Below, one piece after another: positions 26,944 through 36,724 of a stretch of 64,000 bases of DNA. The position numbers and the translations under genes are program-made. Under the pieces are notes generated by a model, which saw only the letters and a program-made list of their open reading frames with translations, had not been told where the DNA came from and searched no databases. Within the stretch, counting starts at the first letter, position 1. Each line of letters starts with the position of its first letter. The DNA comes from an uncultured Chthonomonas sp. (GTDB taxonomy: Bacteria > Armatimonadota > Chthonomonadetes > Chthonomonadales > CAJBBX01). Location of the stretch: the NCBI GenBank assembly GCA_903885605.1, contig CAISJD010000075.1:1-64000 (forward strand), written 5' to 3'.

Positions 26944-29232
26944 ATGGCTGAGGCCGAGATGCGCCGGCGCTATTCGGTCGGCGGACTGGTGCAGGGCGTG
27001 GGGTTCCGGCCGTTCGTCTACCGCCTGGCGCACGAGCTGGGTCTCAGCGGGTCGGTCCGCAACACAGCTGCCGGGGCGGCCATCGAGGTAGAGGGCTCGC
27101 ACGAAGCGGTATCCGCTTTCGCCTGGAGGCTCGCGTCGGACCTTCCGTCGGCGGCGCGCATCCTGCTCATGGAGGCCACCGACCTGGCGCCCGTCGGCCT
27201 GTCAGGCTTCACCATCGAGGCGAGCACGCGCGACGCAGCTCCGTCGGCCTCGGTGCTCCCCGACCTCGCCACCTGCGCTGAGTGCACCGCCGAGATCGCC
27301 GACCCCGCCGAACGCCGGTACCGGTACCCCTTCACTAACTGCACCAACTGCGGACCGCGCTTCACTATCGTGCAGCGCCTGCCCTATGACCGCGCCAACA
27401 CGACCATGGCCGGGTTCGCCATGTGCGACGCCTGCCGGGCGGAGTACGAGGACCCCACGGATCGCCGCTTCCACGCCCAGCCCATCGCCTGCCCGCACTG
27501 CGGCCCGCAGGTGGCGCTCTGGGAGCCCGACGGGCGTGAGACCGCCTGCGGGGACGAGGCCGTCAAGGGTGCCGTCAAGGCCCTGCGAGACGGGCGCATC
27601 GTGGCCGTGAAGGGCCTCGGAGGCTTCCACCTGATGTGCGGCGCGGACGACGACGACGCCATCGGCCGCCTTCGCGCCGCCAAGCATCGCGAAGAGAAGC
27701 CGCTGGCGCTCATGTGCCGCGACATGGCGGCCGCATCGGCGTTGGCGACGATCGACGCTGCAGAAGCTGCGGCCCTGATGTCGTCAGCATCACCCATCGT
27801 ACTGCTGCGGGCCCGGACGCCGTCACCAATCAGCCCCCTAGTGGCTCCCGGGAACCCCTACCTGGGCATTATGCTCGCATACACACCGCTTCACAGAATC
27901 CTTGTCGGCGACTTCGGCGGCCCACTGTTGGCTACTAGCGGCAACCGCAGCGACGAGCCCATCTGCACCGATGAGCGCGAGGCGCTGGACCGGCTTGCCG
28001 GCCTGGCCGACCTCTTCCTGGTCCACAATCGTCCCATCGCCCGGCACGTGGACGACTCCATCGTGGCAGTGGTGGCGGGCCGCGAGATCGTGATGCGGCG
28101 CTCACGCGGCCTGGCTCCCCTGCCCGTGCCCATGCCCGGCCTCAATCGGGCTACGCTGGCGGTGGGCGCGCACCTGAAGAACGCCGTCGCGCTGGGAGCA
28201 TCGGGCATGGCCTACACGGGCCAGCACATCGGCGACCTGGACACGCCCCAATCGCTGCGGGCGTTCCACCGAAGCGTTGCGGACATGCCCGCGCTCTACG
28301 AGCAGCCGGTAGAAACGGTGGCCTGCGACCTGCACCCCGATTACGCCTCCACCCGCTACGCCGAGACGGCGCCGTGCGAACTGGTTCAGGTGCAGCACCA
28401 CCACGCGCATGTGCTCTCGTGCATGGCAGAGAACGACCTTCGCGGCGACGTGCTGGGCTTCGCCTGGGACGGAACCGGGATGGGCCTGGACGGCACGGCA
28501 TGGGGCGGTGAAGCGCTGATCGCCTCGGAGCGCGGGTTCTGCCGGTTCGCGGCGCTGAAGCCCTTCCCGCTCCCCGGTGGCGATGCCGCCGCTCGGCAGC
28601 CGTGGCGCTCCGCCTTGGGCCTGCTGGTCGCCGCCGTCGGCCCCGACCACGCGTACGCCGCCATGCCCGCACTGCCCCACGGCATCGACGCATCTCAGTT
28701 GCGGGTGCTGGCGTTGCGGGCCCGGTCCGGCGACGGATCGCCGCTCACCTCGGCCATGGGGCGGCTGTTCGACGGTGTCAGCTTCCTCGCCGGCGGCCGG
28801 AGCGTGGCGCACTTTGAGGGCCAGGCCGCCATGGAGTTCGAGTGGGCTGCCGACAGGTCGGCCGCGGGCGCCTACGACCTGCCTCTCGGCGGCGACGACG
28901 GCCCGGTTCACTGGATCGACTGGCGCCCCCTGGTAGCGGCGATCCAGGGCGATCGTGCGGCCGGCATGCCCCTGGGCGCCATCTCTATGCGCTTCCATCG
29001 CGCACTGGCCGACATGGCGGCACGCGTGGTCGTGGCGTCCGGACTACGCCGGGTCGCGGTCTCGGGCGGATGCTTCCAGAACCGCCTGCTCCTCGAACTG
29101 GTGATCGACGCTGTCGAAGCCGTCGGTGCGACCGTGTACACTCACCACCATGTGCCGCCGAACGATGGCGGCATCGCCCTCGGGCAGCTCTACGCCGTAG
29201 CGGGCCGTCCAGCCGCCTCGTCCCCCCCCTAG
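26944..29232 (+). CDS. hypF: Carbamoyltransferase HypF
   Basis: Makes the thiocyanate precursor of the CN ligands of the Ni-Fe site by transferring carbamoyl from carbamoyl phosphate to HypE. 762 residues, full length. Domains in order: acylphosphatase (VQGVGFRPFVYRLA), two zinc-finger-like repeats (CAECTAEI...CTNCGPRF; CDACRAEY...CPHCGPQ), YrdC-like (VAVKGLGGFHLMCGADDD, RSRGLAPLP) and Kae1-like C-terminal domain (VQHHHAHVLSCMAEN, FAWDGTGMGLDGTAWGGE, VSGGCFQNRLL). Starts 14 bp after maeB. Confidence 0.96.
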   Translation: MAEAEMRRRYSVGGLVQGVGFRPFVYRLAHELGLSGSVRNTAAGAAIEVEGSHEAVSAFAWRLASDLPSAARILLMEATDLAPVGLSGFTIEASTRDAAPSASVLPDLATCAECTAEIADPAERRYRYPFTNCTNCGPRFTIVQRLPYDRANTTMAGFAMCDACRAEYEDPTDRRFHAQPIACPHCGPQVALWEPDGRETACGDEAVKGAVKALRDGRIVAVKGLGGFHLMCGADDDDAIGRLRAAKHREEKPLALMCRDMAAASALATIDAAEAAALMSSASPIVLLRARTPSPISPLVAPGNPYLGIMLAYTPLHRILVGDFGGPLLATSGNRSDEPICTDEREALDRLAGLADLFLVHNRPIARHVDDSIVAVVAGREIVMRRSRGLAPLPVPMPGLNRATLAVGAHLKNAVALGASGMAYTGQHIGDLDTPQSLRAFHRSVADMPALYEQPVETVACDLHPDYASTRYAETAPCELVQVQHHHAHVLSCMAENDLRGDVLGFAWDGTGMGLDGTAWGGEALIASERGFCRFAALKPFPLPGGDAAARQPWRSALGLLVAAVGPDHAYAAMPALPHGIDASQLRVLALRARSGDGSPLTSAMGRLFDGVSFLAGGRSVAHFEGQAAMEFEWAADRSAAGAYDLPLGGDDGPVHWIDWRPLVAAIQGDRAAGMPLGAISMRFHRALADMAARVVVASGLRRVAVSGGCFQNRLLLELVIDAVEAVGATVYTHHHVPPNDGGIALGQLYAVAGRPAASSPP

Positions 29233-29244
29233 GAGGTTCCTACC

Positions 29245-29520
29245 ATGTGCCTTGCGGTACCTGGCAAGATAGTTCAGATAACACAGAACGTTGCCGACGG
29301 GATCGACGCGGCCCTCACCCGGAGCGGGCGCATTGACTTCGGCGGCGTGCTCCGCGACGTGAGCCTCGCCTACACGCCCGAAGCGACCGAGGGCGACTAC
29401 GTGCTCGTACACGTCGGCTTCGCCCTGAGCTTCATTGACGAGGCTGAGGCCAACAAGACGCTGGAGTACCTGCGAATGATGCAGGAGCCCGATACGGCCG
29501 AGATGCCTGAGCAGCCATGA
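29245..29520 (+). CDS. hypC: Hydrogenase assembly chaperone HypC
   Basis: Small chaperone, 91 residues, carrying the Fe(CN)2CO unit with HypD. It starts [10 protein letters not shown], with the essential Cys 2 exposed after Met removal. [18 protein letters not shown] is the conserved C-terminal part. AGGAGG (29231-29236) lies 8 nt upstream. Overlaps hypD by 4 bp (ATGA). Confidence 0.96.
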   Translation: MCLAVPGKIVQITQNVADGIDAALTRSGRIDFGGVLRDVSLAYTPEATEGDYVLVHVGFALSFIDEAEANKTLEYLRMMQEPDTAEMPEQP

Positions 29521-30617
29521 GGTTCGTTGACGAGTTCCGCGACCCACAGGCCGCCGATGCGCTGGTGAAGGCCATTCGGCGCACTGTGACGCGCCCATGG
29601 ACCCTGATGGAGGTCTGTGGCGGGCAGACGCACGCCATCGTGCGCTTCGGCATCGACCAGCTACTCCCGCAGTCGCTGACGCTTGTGCACGGCCCCGGCT
29701 GCCCGGTCTGCGTCACCCCCATCGAGCAGATTGACCGGGCCATCACGCTGGCACGGCGCTCCGACGTCATCCTCTGCTCCTACGGCGACATGCTGCGCGT
29801 ACCGGGCAGCGGCACCGACCTGCTGGCCGAGAGGGCCGCCGGCGCCGACGTGCGGATCGTCTACTCGCCCATGGATGCGCTGACCATCGCCCAGAAGACA
29901 CCCGATAGGCAGGTCGTCTTCTTCGCGGTCGGCTTCGAGACCACGGCGCCGCCCAATGCCATGGCGGTCTTCCAGGCCCAGGCGATGGGCGTGCCGAACT
30001 TCAGCGTTCTCGTCTCCCACGTGCTGGTTCCGCCGGCCATCGGCGCCGTCCTGGACGATCCGGACTGCCTGGTGAACGGCTTCCTGGCCGCCGGGCACGT
30101 CTGCACCATCATGGGATGCGCCGAGTATGAGCCCATCGCCAGGGAGCGCGGAGTGCCCATCGTGGTGACGGGGTTCGAGCCGGTGGACATCCTGGCCGGC
30201 ATCCTGCGGTGCGTGGAGATGCTGGAGCGCGGCGAGAACGGCGTGGCAAACCAGTATGCCCGCATGGTCCGCGCAGACGGCAACCCCGGCGCCCGCCGGC
30301 TCTGCGCGCAGGTGTTCCAGACCGTGGACCGCAAGTGGCGCGGCCTCGGCTCGATCCCGCTGTCGGGATGGGACCTGCGGCCCGAGTACAGCGACTACGA
30401 TGCGGCCATCCGGTTCGGCCTGCAGGAGATGACGGCCGACGAACCCGTGGAGTGCCGTAGCGGCCTCGTGTTGCAGGGGCGCATGAAGCCCAGCGACTGC
30501 CCGATGTTCGGCTCCGTCTGCACCCCGGAGCGGCCACTCGGCGCCACCATGGTCTCGTCGGAAGGCGCCTGCGCGGCCTACTTCCGGTACCGCAGGCGAA
30601 CAGGAGTGAGCGAATGA
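29517..30617 (+). CDS. hypD: Hydrogenase maturation protein HypD
   Basis: Fe-S scaffold protein, 366 residues, on which the Fe(CN)2CO group is built with HypC and HypE. Conserved segments are [42 protein letters not shown] and [14 protein letters not shown], with the Cys residues expected for redox chemistry and the C-terminal [4Fe-4S] cluster. Normal length. Overlaps hypC and hypE by ATGA junctions. Confidence 0.96.
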   Translation: MRFVDEFRDPQAADALVKAIRRTVTRPWTLMEVCGGQTHAIVRFGIDQLLPQSLTLVHGPGCPVCVTPIEQIDRAITLARRSDVILCSYGDMLRVPGSGTDLLAERAAGADVRIVYSPMDALTIAQKTPDRQVVFFAVGFETTAPPNAMAVFQAQAMGVPNFSVLVSHVLVPPAIGAVLDDPDCLVNGFLAAGHVCTIMGCAEYEPIARERGVPIVVTGFEPVDILAGILRCVEMLERGENGVANQYARMVRADGNPGARRLCAQVFQTVDRKWRGLGSIPLSGWDLRPEYSDYDAAIRFGLQEMTADEPVECRSGLVLQGRMKPSDCPMFGSVCTPERPLGATMVSSEGACAAYFRYRRRTGVSE

Positions 30618-31684
30618 GCGAGAGGAGCGGAGGCTGGTCGGTCTGCCCCATCCCGATCTCCAGGTATCCCCGCGTCGTCATGGCCCACGGCGGAGGCGGC
30701 CGCATCATGGCCCGGCTCATCTCCGACATGTTCCGCGCCGCCTTCGACAACGCTGAATTGAACCAGGGCCACGACGGAGCGGTGCTGGATGTCAGCGCCC
30801 ACGCTGCGTCGGGCGGCAGGATCGCCATGACCACCGACAGCTACGTGGTGCGCCCGCTACGTTTCCCGGGGAGTACCATCGGAGCCATGGCGGTGAACGG
30901 CACGGCCAATGACCTGGCCATGTGCTGCGCCGAGCCCCGGTGGCTCACTACGGGCTTCATCCTTGAAGAAGGCCTCGCTATGGAGACGCTCTGGGAGATG
31001 GTCTGCTCCATGGCCGATGCCGCGGCGCTCGCCGGCGTCCACATCGTCACAGGCGACACCAAGGTCGTCGAGCATGGCCGGGGCGACGGGATGTACATCA
31101 ACACGGCAGGCGTGGGTCTCGTCCGGCCGGGCGCCGACTGCCGCGCGCAACGCGTGGAGCCCGGCGACGCGGTGATCCTGAGCGGCGACGTGGGCCGCCA
31201 CGGCATGGCGGTGATGACGGTCCGCGAAGGCCTGGAGTTCGAGGCAGAGATCACCAGCGACTGCGCGCCGGTCTGGCCCACCGTCCGTGCCATGCTTGAG
31301 GCTGGGATTGACATCCACTGCCTGCGCGACGCCACTCGCGGAGGACTCGCGTCCGCTGTCGTCGAAATAGCGGAGGCATCGGGCACGTCCATCCACCTGA
31401 CCGAAAGCGCCATCGAGGTGCAGCCGCAGGTGGCGGCCGCCTGCGAACTGCTGGGTTTCGATCCAATCTATGTCGCCAACGAGGGCCGATTCGTGGCCTT
31501 TGTGCCGTCCCGACAGGCAGACGCGGCTCTGGAGGCCATGGCCGACACGTTGCCCGGCGCGCGCCCGTCCGTGATCGGCCGCGTGGAAGCGTCCGACCCG
31601 GGCATGGTCGCCCTGCGAAGCGTGATCGGCGGCGAGCGGATCGTCGACATGCTGAGCGGCGAGCAGTTGCCCAGAATCTGTTAG
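30614..31684 (+). CDS. hypE: Hydrogenase maturation protein HypE
   Basis: ATP-dependent dehydratase, 356 residues, that turns the carbamoylated C-terminal Cys into thiocyanate. The C-terminus ends LPRIC, the required Pro-Arg-Ile-Cys tail. [19 protein letters not shown] and [19 protein letters not shown] are AIR-synthase-family ATP-binding segments; [18 protein letters not shown] is also conserved. Last gene of the hox-hyp island; the next gene begins 44 bp downstream with its own strong ribosome site. Confidence 0.96.
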   Translation: MSERSGGWSVCPIPISRYPRVVMAHGGGGRIMARLISDMFRAAFDNAELNQGHDGAVLDVSAHAASGGRIAMTTDSYVVRPLRFPGSTIGAMAVNGTANDLAMCCAEPRWLTTGFILEEGLAMETLWEMVCSMADAAALAGVHIVTGDTKVVEHGRGDGMYINTAGVGLVRPGADCRAQRVEPGDAVILSGDVGRHGMAVMTVREGLEFEAEITSDCAPVWPTVRAMLEAGIDIHCLRDATRGGLASAVVEIAEASGTSIHLTESAIEVQPQVAAACELLGFDPIYVANEGRFVAFVPSRQADAALEAMADTLPGARPSVIGRVEASDPGMVALRSVIGGERIVDMLSGEQLPRIC

Positions 31685-31727
31685 TTGTCCCGGCGGCCTG
31701 AGCCGTCGACAGAAAGGAAGTGAGCGT

Positions 31728-32996
31728 ATGCGCAGGCTTCGCGCACTGGTGTGTGTGGCGGCGGTCCTGGCCCTGGCGCCCTCGACGCAGGCGGCCGGAT
31801 TTGAAAAGCTGTTCAATGGCAAGGACCTGACGGGTTGGACGCTGGTCGGCAAGGCCGGCCCCGGCTACGTCGTGGAAGACGGGGCGTTGCTTGCGCCCGC
31901 GGACGGCGGCGGCAACCTCTATACCGACAAGGACTACTCCGACTTCATCTTCCGGTTCGAGTTCAAGACTGACAAGGCAGGCAACAACGGCATCGCCCTG
32001 CGCGCGGCAACCGATCAGGGAAACGCGAGCTTCGAGGGCGGCATGGAAGTCCAGGTGCTGGACGACTACGACCCGAGCTACGCCAACCTGCTGCCCGGTC
32101 AGTATTGCGGCTCGATCTACAAGATCGCGGCCGCCAAGCGCGGCGCCACCAAGCCCGCCGGCCAGTGGAACCGTGAGGAGATCACGGCGCGCGGGCGCCA
32201 CATCACCATCAAGATGAACGGCAAGGTCATTGTGGATGTGGACCTGAACAAGGTCACGAGCCCCGAGGTCCTCGCCGAGCATCCGGGCATGCTGCGTGAC
32301 CGCGGCCGGCTCGGATTCCTGGGGCATGGGCCCAGCGCCGTCTGGTTCCGCAACATTGAAGTTAAGGATCTTTCCGTCGCTGAGAAGCCCAACACGGCGC
32401 CGGCCGGGTTCACGACCCTCTTTGACGGCAAGACGCTGAAGGGATGGAAGGGCCTCGTCGGTAATCCCGAGACCCGGGCCAAGATGGAACCCGAAGCCCT
32501 CAAGGCCGCGGAGGCCAAGGCGACCGTGACGGCGCTGGAGCACTGGAAAGTCATCGACGGCGTGATCGTCTACGACGGCAAGAACGACAGCCTCTGCACG
32601 GTCAAAGACTACGCCAACTTCGAGATGCTGGTGGACTGGAAGATACTGCCGGGCGGCGACAGCGGCGTCTACCTACGCGGCTCGCCCCAGATCCAGATAT
32701 GGGACACCGAAGTCGGCTCCGGGGCCCTCTACAACAACCAGAAAAACCCCAGCAAGCCCACGACCAAGGCCGACAAGGCCCCCGGCGAGTGGAACCGGTT
32801 CCGCATCCTCATGGTCGGCGAGCGCGTCACCGTCTTCCTGAACGACGTGCTGATCGTGCACAACGTCGTCATGGAGAACTACTGGGATCGCTCCAAGTCC
32901 ATCTACCCCGCCGGCCAGCTTGAGCTCCAGCACCACGGCGCCCAGCTTGAGTGGAAGAGCATCTACGTTCGGGAGTTGCCCGCAGCGACCGAGTAG
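31728..32996 (+). CDS. Secreted protein with two DUF1080 (3-keto-disaccharide hydrolase-like) domains
   Basis: Exported protein, 422 residues, with a signal peptide MRRLRALVCVAAVLALAPSTQA. Two tandem DUF1080 jelly-roll domains follow: the first opens FEKLFNGKDLTGWTLV (about 26-215), the second FTTLFDGKTLKGWKGLV (about 225-420). Each has a conserved G-ME/IQ-VLDD or PQIQIWDTEVGSG strand and a GEWNRFRI or GQWNREEI strand. DUF1080 proteins have been linked to hydrolysis of 3-keto-glycosides; substrate here is unknown. AAAGGAAG at 31713-31720. Two Gfo/Idh oxidoreductases follow convergently, in line with sugar oxidation. Confidence 0.85.
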   Translation: MRRLRALVCVAAVLALAPSTQAAGFEKLFNGKDLTGWTLVGKAGPGYVVEDGALLAPADGGGNLYTDKDYSDFIFRFEFKTDKAGNNGIALRAATDQGNASFEGGMEVQVLDDYDPSYANLLPGQYCGSIYKIAAAKRGATKPAGQWNREEITARGRHITIKMNGKVIVDVDLNKVTSPEVLAEHPGMLRDRGRLGFLGHGPSAVWFRNIEVKDLSVAEKPNTAPAGFTTLFDGKTLKGWKGLVGNPETRAKMEPEALKAAEAKATVTALEHWKVIDGVIVYDGKNDSLCTVKDYANFEMLVDWKILPGGDSGVYLRGSPQIQIWDTEVGSGALYNNQKNPSKPTTKADKAPGEWNRFRILMVGERVTVFLNDVLIVHNVVMENYWDRSKSIYPAGQLELQHHGAQLEWKSIYVRELPAATE

Positions 32997-33017
32997 ACCG
33001 AGCGCCGCATGCAACGA

Positions 33018-33051
33018 CGGCCGGGCTTCCTCCGAGGAGGGAGCCCGGCCG
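33018..33051. terminator. Bidirectional terminator hairpin between convergent genes
   Basis: CGGCCGGGCT (33018-33027) pairs perfectly with AGCCCGGCCG (33042-33051); the loop itself extends pairing (CCTC/GAGG) to a CGAG tetraloop. It lies 22 bp after the DUF1080 gene and 33 bp beyond the end of the minus-strand oxidoreductase gene. No strong T-tract on either side. Confidence 0.7.
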
Positions 33052-33083
33052 TTATGCTGTTCGGCTGCCTGGAGCGCCGTCGG

Positions 33084-34076
33084 CTACAGCACGACCTCGG
33101 GCGCGACCGGTTTGCCGGCTTTGGCGGACGCGTATGCCGCGAAGCTCACCGCCGCGGCAGCCAGACCGTCCTCGCCGGTGATCGGCAGCGGGCTCCCCGA
33201 GGCGACCGCCTTGGCAAACGCGGCGACCATCAGTTCATCGATGTTGGTGCCCCAGGGCGACCAGGAGACGCCACCCGTCTTGTCCGAGTAGAGCACAAGG
33301 TTCTGCGAGAACATGTCCAGCGTCAGCACGCCCTTCTCGCCTACCACCGAGAGCGTCACGTCGCCCCATGTCGGGAATGACTTCGGCCGCGACCAACTCG
33401 AGTCGAGCGTGGCGAAGACGCCGTTGTCGAACTCCAGCGTCAGGAAGCCCGTGTCATCGAACTCCTGCTGAAACATCCGGTTGGAGATCTCGGCGTAGAC
33501 CTCGGTCACCTCGGACTTGAGCAGCCAGCGCATCAGGTCCGTGACGTGTACGGTATGGTCGATGACCGCCCCGCCGCCGCTCTGGTCCAGTTGCGTGAAC
33601 CAGTCGAACGGACAGCGCCCCCGGTTCGTGCCGCGAACGGCGATGACCTTGCCGATGTCGCCGTTGTCGACGGCCGACTTCAGCCGCACCATGGCTGGGC
33701 TGAAGCGGCATGGGAACGCCGTCATCAGCTGCACGCCCGCGCTCTTGCAGGCGGCAAGCATGGCGCGTCCGTCCGCCACGCTGGTGGCGAGGGGCTTCTC
33801 GCAGAGGATGTGCTTGCCCGCTGCCGCAGCCATCTCCGTGAGCGGACGGTGCCGCACGTTCTCCGAGCCGACGATCACGGCGTCGATGTCCGCCGCCAGA
33901 AGCTCCTCGTAGGAACCGAAGGCCCGCGTGGCGAACGTCTTTGCCGCCGACTCAGCCCGGGCCTGGTCATGGTCGGCGATGCCCACGAGTTCGGCGCCGG
34001 GCAGGGCGTTCACCGCCGAAGCGTAGCTGTAGGCATGCATGTGAGCGACGCTCAGGATGCCGATCTTAACAGTCAT
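33084..34076 (-). CDS. Gfo/Idh/MocA-family oxidoreductase, copy 1
   Basis: NAD(P)-dependent sugar or inositol dehydrogenase-type protein, 330 residues. N-terminal Rossmann domain begins VKIGILSVAHMHAYSY, with a modified GxGxxG (GILSVAH), and contains the catalytic-Lys segment ILCEKPLATS. The C-terminal alpha/beta domain has the GGGAVIDHTVHVTDLMRWLL motif with the conserved D-x(3)-H. Substrate is not predictable. The changed glycine motif is seen in part of the family and may alter cofactor preference. Followed upstream by a second paralogue 28 bp away. Confidence 0.87.
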   Translation of the reverse strand: MTVKIGILSVAHMHAYSYASAVNALPGAELVGIADHDQARAESAAKTFATRAFGSYEELLAADIDAVIVGSENVRHRPLTEMAAAAGKHILCEKPLATSVADGRAMLAACKSAGVQLMTAFPCRFSPAMVRLKSAVDNGDIGKVIAVRGTNRGRCPFDWFTQLDQSGGGAVIDHTVHVTDLMRWLLKSEVTEVYAEISNRMFQQEFDDTGFLTLEFDNGVFATLDSSWSRPKSFPTWGDVTLSVVGEKGVLTLDMFSQNLVLYSDKTGGVSWSPWGTNIDELMVAAFAKAVASGSPLPITGEDGLAAAAVSFAAYASAKAGKPVAPEVVL

Positions 34077-34104
34077 AATCTGTTTCTCCCCTATCCCTCA
34101 CTCG

Positions 34105-35115
34105 CTACGGCAGGACGACGGGCTCGCCGGTCTGAGCCGACTCGAAGGCAGCCAGGGCGATGCGCACCGCCTCGCAGCCATCCTTCGGCGTGATCGACGG
34201 CGTCGCGCCCGTTGCCAGGCAGGTCAGGAAGTGGTCCAGTTCGGCGTAGTAGGGGTTTACCGCAGTCGGGCTCTCCGGCACGGCAACGGCCGCGCCCGCC
34301 TCGGCTCCGCGCTGCAGGGCCGCGACGAAGGGCACGCCTGCGGGCTGGTTGAAGTTGGACTCCAGCAGGCCCGCGTCGCCGGCGATCTCGAAGCCCACCT
34401 TGAAGCCGCCCGGGTCCGCCCACGTTGCCTCTACGTGCCCGATCACGCCTGACTTGAACTTCAGCGTGATGAGAGCATAGTCGGAGTTCACCTCGGAAGC
34501 CGGGGGCAGCTTGGGCGAAATGCCCTTGGCGAAAACCCGCTCCACATCGCCGAACGTCCAGCGCAACCAGTCGAGGTCATGGATCACCAGATCGAGGATC
34601 ACGCCGCCGGACCAATCCGGCTTGCCGTACCAGTTCTCCCAGGCCCGCGGGAACGAGCCGCCGCGGCGCGTCCGGACGGTCACCACATTGCCCACGGCGC
34701 CGGCGTCGACCTGCCGCTTGGCCTCGGCGAACTCGGGGAAGAAGCGCAGCACATGGGCCACGAAGAGCGGCGTGCCCGACGCGGCGCAAGCGTCCGCCAT
34801 CTTCTCGCAGTCGGCGACGCTACGCCCCATAGGCTTCTCGACCACGATGCCCTTCAGACCCGCCTCGGCAGCCGCGACTACGTAGTCGACATGCCACGGC
34901 GTGGGCACGCAGACATCGACCACGTCCGGCCTGGCCGCTTCGAGCATCTCTGCGAAGCTTGCGTAGGCGGTCGCGCCGTTGGCGCCGGCCATCTCGGCAG
35001 CCGCTTCGGGCCGCTTGTCGTAGACACCGACCACGCACGCGTTGGGGTTGGCTGTGTAGCATGACGCGTGCATATGCGCCATTCCGCCCGCCCCCGCGAT
35101 CGCAACTCTAAACAT
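34105..35115 (-). CDS. Gfo/Idh/MocA-family oxidoreductase, copy 2
   Basis: 336 residues. The Rossmann motif is canonical: VAIAGAGGMAHMHASCY. VEKPMGRSVADCEKM carries the catalytic Lys, and GGVILDLVIHDLDWLRW matches the family's GG-x(2)-D-x(2)-H-D-D/N motif. About 30 percent similar in layout to its neighbour but clearly diverged, so not a recent duplication. With the neighbour and the DUF1080 protein it suggests a path handling oxidised sugars. Confidence 0.9.
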   Translation of the reverse strand: MFRVAIAGAGGMAHMHASCYTANPNACVVGVYDKRPEAAAEMAGANGATAYASFAEMLEAARPDVVDVCVPTPWHVDYVVAAAEAGLKGIVVEKPMGRSVADCEKMADACAASGTPLFVAHVLRFFPEFAEAKRQVDAGAVGNVVTVRTRRGGSFPRAWENWYGKPDWSGGVILDLVIHDLDWLRWTFGDVERVFAKGISPKLPPASEVNSDYALITLKFKSGVIGHVEATWADPGGFKVGFEIAGDAGLLESNFNQPAGVPFVAALQRGAEAGAAVAVPESPTAVNPYYAELDHFLTCLATGATPSITPKDGCEAVRIALAAFESAQTGEPVVLP

Positions 35116-35154
35116 AGCATGAAATCCTTTCCATAAGGGACGCCACCCAATGCC

Positions 35155-36438
35155 CTAGGGATAGATGCCCCGTACCTTGGTCGCCTCTGCAACGCGCTGT
35201 ACGCCGATCAAGTACGCCGCCGTCCGCAGGTTCACCTTCTCGGCCTTGGCCATGGCCGCCACGGCGTCGTAGGCCTGCAGGAGCATCCGCTTCATGCGGT
35301 CGTTCACTTCGACCTCGCTCCAGAAGAAGCTCTGCAAATCCTGTACCCACTCGAAGTAGGAGACGATGACGCCGCCTGCGTTTGCGAGGATATCGGGCAC
35401 CAGGAGCACTCCGCGCTCGCAGAGGATGCGGTCGGCTACGGGCGTGGTAGGCCCGTTGGCGCCCTCCACGATGGCCCTCGCCCGAACGCGGCCTGCGTTG
35501 GCCTGGGTGATCTGGTTCTCAGTGGCAGCCGGAACGAGGATGTCGACCGGCAGTTCCAGAAGCTCGGCGGAGCTGATGCTGTCCCCCAGGCCCGCATCCT
35601 GTAGCGACTCGCCGCGCCGCGTCCGGTCGATGGCCGCCTGTACATCGACGCCTGCCTCGTTGTAAACGCCGCCCTGGACATCGCAGAGCCCCACAACGCG
35701 GGCGCCCATCTGAGCGAAGAGGCTCGCCGCGGCCGCCCCCACATTCCCAAGGCCCTGCACGGCGATGGTGGCATCCTGCAGCCTGACCCCAAGGTCGTGC
35801 GCCACCCGTTCCGCTGCGATCACGATGCCGCGGCCGGTGGCCTCCACCCGCCCCTCGGAGCCTCCGATGGAGATGGGCTTGCCGGTGACCACCGCGGGCA
35901 CCGTGAAGCCCTGATGCATGGAGTAGGTATCCATGATCCAGCCCATCACCTGCGGGTTAGTGCCGGCGTCCGGCGCGGGAATGTCGCGGTTCGGCCCGAG
36001 GACCACACTGATCGCGGTGGTGTAGCGGCGCGTAAGGCGCTCCAACTCACCCAGGGAGAGCGCGCGGCTATCGCACATCACGCCGCCCTTGGCTCCGCCG
36101 AACGGGATACTTACGAGCGCACACTTCCAGGTCATCCACATGGCCAGCGCACGCACCTCGTCGAGGCCCGCCGTCGGGCTGTAGCGTATGCCGCCCTTGG
36201 CGGGCCCGCGGGCGCAGTTGTGCTGCACACGGTATCCCTTGAACACGCGGGTCGTGCCGTCGTCCATCTTGACGGGGAAATTGACGGTCAGTTCCCGCTG
36301 GGGATAGCTGAGAACCTGCAGCAGACCCTCGTCAAGCCCCAGCCGATCGGCGACGATCTCAAGCTGCTGGACGGCGTTCTCGTAGGGATTGGTGCTCTCG
36401 CGAATAGAACCGCAGCGTGGGGCGCCGGAAACTGCCAT
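35155..36438 (-). CDS. gdhA: Glu/Leu/Phe/Val-type dehydrogenase (glutamate dehydrogenase)
   Basis: Reversible oxidative deamination of glutamate to 2-oxoglutarate. 427 residues, normal for hexameric bacterial enzymes. Signatures: KGGIRYSPTAGLDEVRALA, PFGGAKGGVMCDSRAL with the catalytic Lys, PAPDAGTNPQVMGWIMDTY, TGRGIVIAAERVA and the NAD-binding IAVQGLGNVGAAAASLF. NVSYFEW-type C-terminal segment (VIVSYFEWVQDLQSFFW) is present. GGAGGG lies 4 nt before the ATG at 36438. Coenzyme choice cannot be read with certainty. Confidence 0.94.
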   Translation of the reverse strand: MAVSGAPRCGSIRESTNPYENAVQQLEIVADRLGLDEGLLQVLSYPQRELTVNFPVKMDDGTTRVFKGYRVQHNCARGPAKGGIRYSPTAGLDEVRALAMWMTWKCALVSIPFGGAKGGVMCDSRALSLGELERLTRRYTTAISVVLGPNRDIPAPDAGTNPQVMGWIMDTYSMHQGFTVPAVVTGKPISIGGSEGRVEATGRGIVIAAERVAHDLGVRLQDATIAVQGLGNVGAAAASLFAQMGARVVGLCDVQGGVYNEAGVDVQAAIDRTRRGESLQDAGLGDSISSAELLELPVDILVPAATENQITQANAGRVRARAIVEGANGPTTPVADRILCERGVLLVPDILANAGGVIVSYFEWVQDLQSFFWSEVEVNDRMKRMLLQAYDAVAAMAKAEKVNLRTAAYLIGVQRVAEATKVRGIYP

Positions 36439-36575
36439 AATGCCCTCCGTATGCGAAGGCGATGGGCTACCGATGCCCTGATGCCCAACGGCGGCAAGGT
36501 CTCGGTACGCGGCCCTCGGGGTTGGGCCGCTATCGCGGCCTTGGGAGTATACCCCGCGGGGGTCGGGCCGCGCGG

Positions 36576-36605
36576 TTGACTTAGCGTCCTCCTAAGCGAT
36601 ATACT
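36576..36605 (+). promoter_or_regulatory. Strong sigma-70-type promoter of the ffh-rnhB cluster
   Basis: TTGACT (36576-36581) and TATACT (36600-36605) with an 18-bp spacer. Transcription would start near 36612, giving a leader of about 113 nt before ffh. A perfect CTTAG-N7-CTAAG inverted repeat (36580-36596) lies in the spacer and could be an operator. The leader has no SRP RNA-like GGAAGGAAGCAGCC core. Confidence 0.75.
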
Positions 36606-36724
36606 GGCAGGGCTTGGAAGACCGAGCGGCAATGGGTGATCATCGCCTGCCCGCGCTCACGCGCAACGGCACAGCCGTCTGCACAGGGCGTCGGGCATTA
36701 TTGTGTTAGGACGCACCACTCGCA

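Noticed and set aside
36612-36724. Possible small SRP RNA in the ffh leader
   Set aside because: The conserved GGAAGGAAGCAGCC-type core and long self-complementary stem are absent.
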